Shown here one piece after another: positions 1 through 6,056 of a stretch of 7,600 nucleotides of DNA. A program made the position numbers and the translations under genes. Source of the stretch: JBLMZW01 sp050259035 (GTDB lineage Bacteria; Bacillota; Syntrophomonadia; Syntrophomonadales; DTU052). The notes beneath the pieces were generated by a model, which searched no databases, was not told where the DNA came from, and saw only the letters and a list, made by a program, of their open reading frames with translations. How positions within the stretch are numbered: position 1 is the stretch's first letter; every line of letters starts with the position of its first letter. The DNA lies in contig JBLMZW010000094.1 in the NCBI GenBank assembly GCA_050259035.1, forward strand, positions 1 to 7,600, written 5' to 3'.

Positions 1-1220
1 TCGAATTGTGTATTCTTGACTATACGAAGGGTTGCATGATCAGGGTCGTGCTGAACCAACTGGTACTGCTTAATCCCTTTCATATTGCGAGCCAGCGTAT
101 TCCAGTAGCCGCCATGAACCAGTTCGCCGTTTCGGGAAAGGAAGGTATCCACTTCCCGCCCATCGATAGATTGCATTAACGGCAGTTTAATTCCGCAGTT
201 GCAGGTTGAAGAAGACATGGCTCCCATGTCTCCTACCAGGTATCTTAGTCGGGGCATGGCGAAGTTATTAAGATCAGTTATAGCGACCCTGCCGGTCTCA
301 CCGGCGGGCAGACACTGCCCGGTCTTGGGATCCACTATTTCCATAACCAGATTTTCCAATGTCAGGTGCATACCTCCGGCCGGACACTGGTAGGCAATTA
401 TGCCCGCATCCCGGGCACCATACTCGTTTATTACTGGAGCCTTAAAGGCCTTCCCGATGGTTTCCCGCTGGTAGTCAAAGAGCGTTTCCGCTGTGGAAAC
501 CACTCCTTTAAAACATTTTCCTGAATTAACGGTTTTACCCTGCTCCAACACCAGCGAAGCAAACAGGTAAAGGGAAGAAGCGTAGCCATAAAGATATACC
601 GGAGAAAAATTTTCAATTAGCTTGATATAATCATTTATCCTAGATGGCTTCAATGAATAGGCGGGAATCACAATCCGGTTTTTAAGCCATCGTTCGCTTA
701 TTCGATGCAGACGGCTCTGGTTGGCAGAAAGTTCAACCGGGGATCCCCAGATCATTATTGACGGATCAGCCGGGGCTATCCCCCACCATGAAAGTCCGCG
801 CCAACGGGCGGCTTCATAATGTTCTACTGTAAACCGGTCCATATAAAATGAAACTGGTTCTCCGGTAGAGCCACTGGTGCGATTGGCAATCAACCCCTCA
901 CGGTTAAGTCCTTCCGAGAGATAGGAATCAGGTTTCTCCTGGTAATCGCTCTTACTCAATAAGGGGAATTGTTCGAGGGCCTGTATGGGGTCACGTACCA
1001 TTACAGAAGAAAGATGGCAGAAACTCCTATATGCTGGTACTTTTTCCACGCAATGAACCAACAAGCTTTTTAGCTTCATTGTCTGCTGGTTAAGAAGGGA
1101 ATCTGGCGTCCAGGATTGAGTCTCTTGCAATTCTTTTATATAGGTCCGGATATGATTGCCTTTAAAGGCTTCCATATAGGGAAATACCAAATTATTAATC
1201 AGAATACGGGTAAAATTCAC
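1..1220 (-). CDS. CapK/PaaK-like AMP-forming adenylate ligase, C-terminus cut by window edge
   Basis: An uninterrupted reverse-strand frame runs from a GTG start at 1220 to base 1, giving 406 residues with no stop codon seen. A GAGGG ribosome binding site lies about seven bases before the GTG; the nearby ATG is out of frame. Motifs match the phenylacetate-CoA ligase / CapK (coenzyme F390 synthetase-like) branch of the adenylate-forming enzymes. These are the phosphate-binding loop TSGSTGEP (residues 115-122), EYGARD (266-271) in the place of the family YGxTE motif, and YLVGD (327-331), whose Asp normally contacts the AMP ribose. Cys279, His285 and the CNC pair at 340-342 sit where several PaaK relatives carry metal-binding cysteines. 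The family activates a carboxylic acid as an acyl-adenylate in the cytoplasm; the substrate cannot be read here. CapK-like members are frequent in capsule and polysaccharide loci, which fits the divergent wall-polymer operon. Relatives are usually about 430-450 residues, so perhaps 30-45 are missing. Family is fairly certain; function is not. Confidence 0.9.
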   Translation of the reverse strand, partial: MNFTRILINNLVFPYMEAFKGNHIRTYIKELQETQSWTPDSLLNQQTMKLKSLLVHCVEKVPAYRSFCHLSSVMVRDPIQALEQFPLLSKSDYQEKPDSYLSEGLNREGLIANRTSGSTGEPVSFYMDRFTVEHYEAARWRGLSWWGIAPADPSIMIWGSPVELSANQSRLHRISERWLKNRIVIPAYSLKPSRINDYIKLIENFSPVYLYGYASSLYLFASLVLEQGKTVNSGKCFKGVVSTAETLFDYQRETIGKAFKAPVINEYGARDAGIIAYQCPAGGMHLTLENLVMEIVDPKTGQCLPAGETGRVAITDLNNFAMPRLRYLVGDMGAMSSSTCNCGIKLPLMQSIDGREVDTFLSRNGELVHGGYWNTLARNMKGIKQYQLVQHDPDHATLRIVKNTQF

Positions 1221-1355
1221 AGGTATCCCTCATTTTCGTCCGTAAATCTAAATACCAGTTTAAACATTGTTTTTGTAATTGCCTACCCCTATATACTGTT
1301 AAGTAAAAAGATATTTGTAAAAAATTAGCCTATTTTAGAGGAGAGAAGGAACATA
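1221..1355. promoter_or_regulatory. Divergent promoter region between ligase gene and wall-polymer operon
   Basis: This AT-rich stretch separates two divergently read units and must hold the promoters of at least one. For the plus strand the best -10 candidate is TATACT at 1292-1297. The only -35-like hexamer nearby is TTGTTT (1267-1272), with a long 19-base spacer. For the minus strand a TTTACA hexamer lies just beyond 1310, but its spacing to an AT-rich -10 is poor. The exact boxes are therefore unproven; only the divergent geometry is secure. Confidence 0.35.
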
Positions 1356-1412
1356 ATGTTGAAAATAACCTGTGGCACTATTATGGCCCGGTGGACAAGA
1401 ATTTTCGATTAG
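1356..1412 (+). CDS. Possible 18-codon leader peptide upstream of tagO
   Basis: An ATG at 1356 opens an 18-codon frame (MLKITCGTIMARWTRIFD) ending at TAG 1410-1412. It has a good ribosome binding site: AAGGA (1346-1350) five bases before the ATG, with a second purine run GAGGAG at 1338-1343. The TAG overlaps a GTG (1412) in frame with tagO, so coupled re-initiation is conceivable, although tagO has its own strong site further on. The peptide has no recognised family and no codon run typical of an amino-acid attenuator. No terminator hairpin lies between it and tagO. It could be a translated leader, or only a chance frame after a purine-rich stretch. Confidence 0.3.
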   Translation: MLKITCGTIMARWTRIFD

Positions 1413-1441
1413 TGCTACAATTGCTTTGGGTTGTTGGATCC

Positions 1442-1447
1442 GGAGGG
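1442..1447 (+). promoter_or_regulatory. Ribosome binding site that fixes the tagO start
   Basis: GGAGGG stands six bases before ATG 1454. In-frame alternatives at GTG 1391 and GTG 1412 lack such a site, and they would add a tail not expected before the first membrane helix of this family. Confidence 0.75.
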
Positions 1448-1453
1448 TTTTTT

Positions 1454-2569
1454 ATGATTAAAATAACAGCACCTATTTATGTTCTGGTTGTAGTAATTGC
1501 TTTTATGGTGGCGTATTTTATCATGCCCCTGGTACAAAAGCTGGCCATAAAACTGGGGGCCATAGACGAACCCAACGCCCGGAAAGTACATTCTCGACCG
1601 ATACCAAGGCTTGGAGGACTAGGAATTTTTGTTTCCTTTATGCTGATGGTTATACCCGTTACAGTTATTACCGGTCGAATGGAAGCACCCCTGGTGGGAA
1701 TTTTGCTGGGTGCAACCATAGTTTTCGCCGCTGGTGTTCTTGATGATATTTATCAATTGTCCCCCTGGACTAAATTGCTATTCCAGGTAGGGGCAGCCAC
1801 AATAGCCATCTTTTTCGGGGTCAGGGTCCATTTTATGACCAACCCCTTTGATGGAATGTTTCAGCTTGGAATGATGAGTATTCCGCTTACCATTTTGTGG
1901 ATAATTGGGGTAACTAACGCAGTTAACCTCATTGACGGGTTGGATGGGCTGGCGGCTGGGGTATCGATGATAGCCGCAATTACTATCGGAATAGTTGCTT
2001 TTAGGGCTGATCATTTCCTTATCTCATTTGTGGCTCTGGTTTTAGCCGGTTCAATCGCAGGATTTCTTCCCCATAATTTTTACCCCGCCAGTACCTTTAT
2101 GGGGGATTCGGGGGCTATGTTCCTGGGGTTTGTGTTATCCTGTCTTTCGATTACCGGTCTGGCTAAAAGCGCTGCCTTAATCAGTCTTTTTGTACCAATA
2201 GTAATTCTCGGCATACCAATTTTTGACACCTTTTTTGCTATTATAAGGCGAGTCAATAATAGAACCCCGATTTTTGGCGCAGATAAAGCCCATTTACATC
2301 ATCGTTTAATGGACATGGGGTACGGTCATAAGAAAAGCGTTGTCATCATATACATCATGAGCGCGGTATTGGGAATAGTAGCCGTTCTCCTTACCTATGT
2401 CACCAGCCCACAGGCTATGTTGATTCTGGCGGTACTTATTCCTGTAATAATCGTAGGTGCCAGCCGAATCGGAATAGTTGGTGATCGGCAGGAGAAAGAA
2501 AAAGCATCGACAAGTGGCGACATGATGAATAATATAAATTATCAAAGGGGACGTGATACAAGTGTCTAA
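1454..2569 (+). CDS. tagO: TagO/WecA-type undecaprenyl-phosphate N-acetylhexosamine-1-phosphate transferase
   Basis: A polytopic membrane enzyme of 371 residues in the MraY/WecA/TagO family. It moves a sugar-1-phosphate, usually GlcNAc-1-P from UDP-GlcNAc, onto undecaprenyl phosphate at the inner membrane face, the first step of a wall glycopolymer. Visible signatures are Asp97-Asp98 in LDDIYQLSP (Mg/substrate aspartates), NLIDGLDGLAAG (158-169), FMGDSGAMFLG (215-225, Asp218) and HLHHRL (280-285). The last motif is the histidine-rich cytosolic loop of the WecA/TagO branch and argues against MraY itself. About ten hydrophobic segments are apparent, and length is normal. The C-terminal tail from about residue 344 is hydrophilic and family-poor. 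The start follows from the GGAGGG site. It is the first gene of an operon: the next gene begins inside its last codons, implying translational coupling, and an LCP polymer ligase follows. Sugar specificity cannot be proven from sequence. Confidence 0.95.
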   Translation: MIKITAPIYVLVVVIAFMVAYFIMPLVQKLAIKLGAIDEPNARKVHSRPIPRLGGLGIFVSFMLMVIPVTVITGRMEAPLVGILLGATIVFAAGVLDDIYQLSPWTKLLFQVGAATIAIFFGVRVHFMTNPFDGMFQLGMMSIPLTILWIIGVTNAVNLIDGLDGLAAGVSMIAAITIGIVAFRADHFLISFVALVLAGSIAGFLPHNFYPASTFMGDSGAMFLGFVLSCLSITGLAKSAALISLFVPIVILGIPIFDTFFAIIRRVNNRTPIFGADKAHLHHRLMDMGYGHKKSVVIIYIMSAVLGIVAVLLTYVTSPQAMLILAVLIPVIIVGASRIGIVGDRQEKEKASTSGDMMNNINYQRGRDTSV

Positions 2570-3053
2570 AAAGAACTGGGTGCTGACAGCACTATCGGTC
2601 GCTTTGTTACTGGGGGGCTTTTGGGCGGGACATTACGTAAATGCTCAAGTCTTAGGCCAACCCGATACCGGTTCGTCTCAGGATCCCCTGGTTACACAAA
2701 GTTATGTTGACAGCCGATTAAAAGCTCAAAATGATTCATTACAGGCCCAGATAACTGCATTACAGAACAGAATTGCTTTACTTGAGTCAAAATCAGGAAG
2801 TGGGGGACCGAGCACAGGGACCAGTAGTACCCCTCCATCAACAACGACTACAGCTGCTAAAAAGGTGTATCCTAAAGCGGGTTCCAACTGGATTAATATC
2901 CGCAGCGGTCCGGGAACCAGTTATTCAGTTGTAGCCAAGTTGTATCCCAATAAGCCAGCCACTCTGGTAAGTCAGCGAAACAATTGGTATCTAGTTAAAA
3001 TGAGTGACGGCAAGGCTGGTTGGGTCAGTATGGATGTGTCTATAGCGAAGTAG
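2562..3053 (+). CDS. Membrane-anchored coiled-coil protein with C-terminal SH3b domain
   Basis: With start GTG 2562 this is 163 residues. GTG 2553 (166 residues) is also in frame, but it lies only two bases after AAGGGG and is poorly spaced, whereas 2562 is about eleven bases away. The order is a signal peptide or membrane anchor (residues about 5-28), a DPLVTQSYVDSRL segment, a predicted coiled coil (about 45-75, heptad-like leucines and glutamines), a Ser/Thr/Pro/Gly-rich linker (about 76-97), and one SH3b domain with NIRSGPGTSYSVV and a closing GWVSM. SH3b domains bind peptidoglycan, so the protein likely sits outside the membrane with its SH3 end in the wall. No catalytic domain is present. 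It overlaps tagO by eight bases and ends eight bases before the LCP gene, so all three are probably translated from one message. A role as scaffold or wall tether for polymer attachment is inference. Confidence 0.85.
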   Translation: MSKKNWVLTALSVALLLGGFWAGHYVNAQVLGQPDTGSSQDPLVTQSYVDSRLKAQNDSLQAQITALQNRIALLESKSGSGGPSTGTSSTPPSTTTTAAKKVYPKAGSNWINIRSGPGTSYSVVAKLYPNKPATLVSQRNNWYLVKMSDGKAGWVSMDVSIAK

Positions 3054-3061
3054 GTATTATT

Positions 3062-4255
3062 ATGAAAAATTTTTTATTTTGGGTTAAAAACATTTTTATA
3101 GTATGTCTGCTTTTCGGGACTGCTTTCATTGCCGGTTGTATTATTCCCGGGCTGGTAGGTTATGGTGTTCCGGGCGTTACCTCCCCGACCAAGCCAGACG
3201 TTATGAATGGTGAGCGGGTCAATGTGTTATTGCTGGGGATTGACGCTCGCCCCGGAGAAGTTAATACCCGCAGTGACACCATGATTTTGGCCTGCATCGA
3301 TCCTACTCTGGGCAAAGTAGCCCTGGTATCCATTCCTCGTGACAGCAGAGTAGAACTTCCAGGAAGAGGAATTAATAAGATAAATGCAGCGAATGCCCTG
3401 GGTGGCCCTGAAGAAGCCTGCAGTGCGGTAGAAGAGCTTATGGGAGTTCCGGTGGATTATTATGTTTTAACGAATTTCGGCGGTTTTTCTAAAATGGTTG
3501 ATATCCTGGGCGGGGTTACAATCGATGTGGAAAAGAGAATGTATAAACCTTCGGAACATATTGACCTCCAGAAAGGGGTTCAACATCTGAATGGTTATAA
3601 TGCTTTGGGTTATGTCAGGTTCAGGGGTGATGCCCTGGGGGATATCGGACGTACCCAGAGACAGCAGGAGTTTATGACGGCATTTGCCCGCGAGTTGATG
3701 CAAAGTAAAACAATTTTGAAACTCCCAAGGTTGTTGCCGGAACTTAAAAAGAATGTCAAGACCGACATGAATGTAAAAACCATGATACTTCTGGCCCGAA
3801 TGGCTTCCGGTTTCAAGCCGGAAAGTCTTATAAGCCAAACCCTGCCGGGATATTTCTATAACGATCCGGCTACCGGCGCCAGTTATTGGGAAGTTGACCG
3901 GGATAAAGCCACTACCCTGGTTGCCAGTCTTATGGACGGACAAAAGATTGATGTAATCGAAGATACTCCTTATCAGAAAGTAGCACGGAATACTAAGAAA
4001 AAGGCTGAGAATTCCGACTTGGTTGCTCCTGAAGAGCCGATAATCGATGATCCCGGCACGGTTGAGGAACCAGCTAATGGTGATGAAATTACCCAGCCTG
4101 AAGATCCTACTAATCCAGGCGTCCCGAATAGTTCCGAACCTCAGGAACCGAGCCAGGTTTATACACCGTACAGTGAAGGGTCGGTTATTACACCTTCAGT
4201 TGAGGCCCCCTCTGAACCAACTATTCCGCAGGTAAGCGAACCGGAACCAGGTTAA
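3062..4255 (+). CDS. LytR-CpsA-Psr (LCP) family wall-polymer ligase with acidic proline-rich tail
   Basis: ATG 3062 is preferred over ATG 3020: it begins a basic, hydrophobic N-terminus, and a weak TAGGT site six bases upstream overlaps the preceding stop codon. The 397 residues hold a membrane anchor (about 5-30), an LCP catalytic domain (about 52-215), a family C-terminal extension to about 300, and a disordered tail (about 318-397) rich in Pro, Glu, Ser and Thr. Family residues visible are NVLLLGIDARPG (54-65), the RSDTMIL segment (70-76), IPRDSRVEL (91-99), the KINAANA region, YVRFRGD (184-190) and DIGRTQRQQ (194-202). Their Asp and Arg residues bind the polyprenyl pyrophosphate and metal. 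LCP enzymes transfer glycopolymers from undecaprenyl pyrophosphate onto peptidoglycan outside the membrane. This matches a TagO-type initiator two genes upstream. It is the last gene before the terminator. Polymer identity is unknown. Confidence 0.93.
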   Translation: MKNFLFWVKNIFIVCLLFGTAFIAGCIIPGLVGYGVPGVTSPTKPDVMNGERVNVLLLGIDARPGEVNTRSDTMILACIDPTLGKVALVSIPRDSRVELPGRGINKINAANALGGPEEACSAVEELMGVPVDYYVLTNFGGFSKMVDILGGVTIDVEKRMYKPSEHIDLQKGVQHLNGYNALGYVRFRGDALGDIGRTQRQQEFMTAFARELMQSKTILKLPRLLPELKKNVKTDMNVKTMILLARMASGFKPESLISQTLPGYFYNDPATGASYWEVDRDKATTLVASLMDGQKIDVIEDTPYQKVARNTKKKAENSDLVAPEEPIIDDPGTVEEPANGDEITQPEDPTNPGVPNSSEPQEPSQVYTPYSEGSVITPSVEAPSEPTIPQVSEPEPG

Positions 4256-4285
4256 AGGTTGCGAGTATAAATAAATTTTAGAACT

Positions 4286-4310
4286 AGGGTTCATTGCGAA
4301 CCCTTTTTTT
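4286..4310 (+). terminator. Intrinsic terminator of the tagO-SH3-LCP operon
   Basis: A perfect 7-bp stem AGGGTTC (4286-4292) / GAACCCT (4298-4304) with a five-base loop leads straight into a run of seven T residues. It lies 30 bases after the LCP stop codon and closes the operon. Confidence 0.9.
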
Positions 4311-4331
4311 ATTTCAGAACAGTATATTCCA

Positions 4332-4351
4332 GTTGCCATATTTATGGCAAC
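4332..4351 (+). other. Perfect 8-bp hairpin between operon terminator and amidase
   Basis: GTTGCCAT (4332-4339) and ATGGCAAC (4344-4351) are exact inverted repeats around an ATTT loop. No T-run follows, so it is not a terminator. It could be an operator, an RNA structure in an amidase leader, or an end-protecting hairpin for a transcript that reads through the terminator. Confidence 0.5.
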
Positions 4352-4372
4352 GACAGAGGTATGAAATACTAC

Positions 4373-4407
4373 TAGGCGCGCGCCAAGGGAACTGATTTTG
4401 GCGCCTA
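4373..4407 (+). other. GC-rich hairpin with two competing folds upstream of the amidase
   Basis: TAGGCGC (4373-4379) can pair with GCGCCTA (4401-4407). Alternatively GCGCCAA (4380-4386) can pair with TTGGCGC (4398-4404). The two 3' arms share GCGC (4401-4404), so the folds exclude one another. A T-rich but interrupted stretch follows (4408-4434), which would make only a weak terminator. It is notably GC-rich for its AT-rich surroundings. It may be a leader structure or a weak attenuator. Confidence 0.4.
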
Positions 4408-4462
4408 TCTTGTTTTGTCGTTTAATCTTTTTTTCCGACGAATCTTTTTCATTCAGGAAGGA

Positions 4463-4490
4463 TTTAGTTAAAACGACGTCGAATTATATT
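4463..4490 (+). promoter_or_regulatory. Weak promoter candidate for the amidase, with an embedded palindrome
   Basis: TATATT (4485-4490) is a reasonable -10 box, but the -35 candidate TTTAGT (4463-4468, 16-base spacer) matches consensus poorly. The perfect 8-base palindrome CGACGTCG (4474-4481) lies in the spacer, where a bound regulator could control initiation. The amidase needs a promoter after the terminator at 4286-4310, and this is one of few candidates. Confidence 0.22.
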
Positions 4491-4521
4491 TATTTACTTC
4501 GAAAAGGGGAGCGAATGTCTC

Positions 4522-5754
4522 TTGAAGCATAGAAGAATGCTTCTTATAATAGCATGTTCATTTGTGCTGGTGCTGATTGCAGCATTACCGGCCTTAGCGA
4601 GTACGGGAACTGTTACTGGCAAGGTGGTTAACCTTCGCAGTGGGCCCGGGACTAACTATGCGAAAAAGGGCAACGTTTCCCGGGGGACAATTGTACAGTT
4701 GGTAAAAAAACAGGCTGAATGGTGGAAGGTTACCCTGAAGAATGGCCAGGGTGCCTGGATTAAATCTTCTTACATAAAAGTTAATCCAACCAAGGTTTCA
4801 ACGACATCCCCAGGTACATTTGATTCCAACCGTCCCCATATAGAAATAACCAGCCCAATAGTCAGACTGCGTACTGGGCCGGGCACCAACTATTCTATTA
4901 AGGGACAATGTAAAATAGGAGAAAAGTATAACATTTTGGGTCAGGAAAACGGTTGGTATCGGGTTCAAATCGGAAATGAGGTCGCCTACCTGGCTGGTTG
5001 GCTGGCCAAGATGTGCCAGGTCGCACCTGCCGCTGCCGCAGAAATGCCAGCGGATACAATTATTCAAACGGCGGAGACCACGCAAAGTATGCCGATTGAT
5101 CCGGGGACGACCATCGTGGTTCCGGAAAGTACTGTGGATAATGTTCAATCGCTTCCGACCGGGCAGGTTAAAATTGTCTTAGATGCCGGACATGGCGGCC
5201 AGGATCCCGGAACCCACGGACCTGCGGACACGAAAGAAAAAGACATTAATCTGGCCCTGGTATTGAAAACTGGAATGCTTCTGCAGCAGGAAGGATACCA
5301 GGTAATATACACGCGGCAGGACGATACTTTTATAGCCTTAACGGGACGAACTGATTATGCTAACGCGGAGAAGGCGAGCCTTTTTATCAGTATTCACTGT
5401 AATGGTTCTACCAGTGCCAGTAAGACGGGCACTTCAGTATATTACTATACGTCTGAAGCCGACCCGGTAATTGCCGCCCAGGGAGAAGCAAGAGCGAAGC
5501 TGGCAGAATGTATTCAGCACAGCCTGCTCGCGGCTTTAGGCACACCGGATGATGGAATCAGGCAGAATAATTTTGTAGTCCTCTGTAATTCGGTTATGCC
5601 TTCGGTACTTATCGAGTCCGCTTACCTTACCAATGCCGGAGAAGAGACCCTGCTTAACGATTCGGCCTTTCAGGACAAGGAGGCGGCTGCTATTGTGGCC
5701 GGGGTAAAGGAATACCTGGGAGGAACATCCACAGAGACCCAAACCGGAAATTAA
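4522..5754 (+). CDS. Secreted N-acetylmuramoyl-L-alanine amidase (Amidase_3) with two SH3b domains
   Basis: A 410-residue exported peptidoglycan hydrolase. A signal peptide (basic MKHRR, hydrophobic core, likely cleavage after ALA near residue 27) is followed by SH3b repeat 1 (about 29-88, NLRSGPGTNY), SH3b repeat 2 (about 107-166, RLRTGPGTNY), an Ala/Thr/Pro-rich linker (about 167-214) and an Amidase_3 domain (216-399). Zinc ligands are visible as His224 in DAGHGG, Glu239 in KEKDINLA and His292 in SIHCN; Glu365 in LIESAYLTN is the expected catalytic glutamate. The enzyme cleaves the MurNAc-L-Ala bond, and the SH3b pair should hold it to the wall. All key residues are present, so it should be active. 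The TTG start gives a proper basic n-region; ATG 4537 would remove it. The binding site AAGGGGAG is better placed for an out-of-frame ATG at 4515. It probably forms its own transcription unit, with terminators before and after. Confidence 0.95.
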   Translation: MKHRRMLLIIACSFVLVLIAALPALASTGTVTGKVVNLRSGPGTNYAKKGNVSRGTIVQLVKKQAEWWKVTLKNGQGAWIKSSYIKVNPTKVSTTSPGTFDSNRPHIEITSPIVRLRTGPGTNYSIKGQCKIGEKYNILGQENGWYRVQIGNEVAYLAGWLAKMCQVAPAAAAEMPADTIIQTAETTQSMPIDPGTTIVVPESTVDNVQSLPTGQVKIVLDAGHGGQDPGTHGPADTKEKDINLALVLKTGMLLQQEGYQVIYTRQDDTFIALTGRTDYANAEKASLFISIHCNGSTSASKTGTSVYYYTSEADPVIAAQGEARAKLAECIQHSLLAALGTPDDGIRQNNFVVLCNSVMPSVLIESAYLTNAGEETLLNDSAFQDKEAAAIVAGVKEYLGGTSTETQTGN

Positions 5755-5779
5755 AAGGCAATACGAAATAAAACAATAG

Positions 5780-5816
5780 TGGGGTTAACTTGATTAATAG
5801 TTAATCCTATTTTTAT
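5780..5816 (+). terminator. Likely terminator of the amidase gene
   Basis: GGGTTAACT (5782-5790) pairs with AGTTAATCC (5799-5807), with one G-U pair, around an eight-base loop. It can be lengthened by one or two weak pairs and is followed by TATTTTTATATT. The stem is AT-rich, so efficiency may be moderate. It starts 25 bases after the stop codon. Confidence 0.6.
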
Positions 5817-5846
5817 ATTCAGGTAAGAATTAATACGCTCCGGCTG

Positions 5847-5871
5847 TTAATAAGTTGCTTCATTAATAAGT
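5847..5871 (+). repeat. Short direct repeat TTAATAAGT x2
   Basis: TTAATAAGT occurs at 5847-5855 and 5863-5871, 16 bases start to start. Further TTAATA words lie at 5794 and 5830. It could be a binding-site array or just AT-rich sequence. Confidence 0.4.
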
Positions 5872-5978
5872 GAGTTCTTAAGCATTTAAACCTATTGTTA
5901 AAACAATGGCATAGAAACTTCCCAGTAAAAACAAAGAGCCTTTTGGATTCCCTGTATACATTGACTCAGAATTATCCG

Positions 5979-6017
5979 AGGGTCGGAGGGATTACTACTT
6001 CCTCTGATCCTTTTTTT
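5979..6017 (+). terminator. Intrinsic terminator 89 bases upstream of the stalk-domain gene
   Basis: AGGGTCGGAGG (5979-5989) pairs with CCTCTGATCCT (6001-6011) as an 11-bp stem with two G-U pairs, followed directly by a run of T residues to 6017. It lies far (225 bases) after the amidase stop, which already has its own hairpin. It therefore either ends a short separate transcript or acts as an attenuator in the leader of the next gene. The overlapping hairpin TCCGA-GGG-TCGGA (5975-5987) would use the same 5' arm. Confidence 0.75.
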
Positions 6018-6056
6018 ATATACTGACCCTGCTTCGAACTAAGAGGTTATTACTGT

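Noticed and set aside
1116..1328. 70-codon plus-strand frame over the ligase N-terminus and intergenic region
   Set aside because: It overlaps the conserved start of the reverse-strand ligase and has no recognisable protein features.
1391..1453. Longer N-terminus for the TagO protein starting at GTG 1391 or 1412
   Set aside because: No good ribosome site at either codon, while GGAGGG is ideally placed for ATG 1454, and the extra residues do not fit the family.
3020..3061. LCP start at ATG 3020
   Set aside because: It lies inside the SH3b gene in another frame and adds a polar tail before the membrane anchor; ATG 3062 gives a normal anchor.
3808..3833. TTCCGG/CCGGAA hairpin
   Set aside because: It lies within conserved LCP coding sequence with no T-run and is explained by codon choice.
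3467..3943. 158-codon reverse-strand frame inside the LCP gene
   Set aside because: It is antisense to conserved LCP sequence, has no family likeness and no convincing ribosome site.
4798..5148. 116-codon reverse-strand frame inside the amidase gene
   Set aside because: It is antisense to the SH3b and linker region, with no domain, signal or spacing that suggests a gene.
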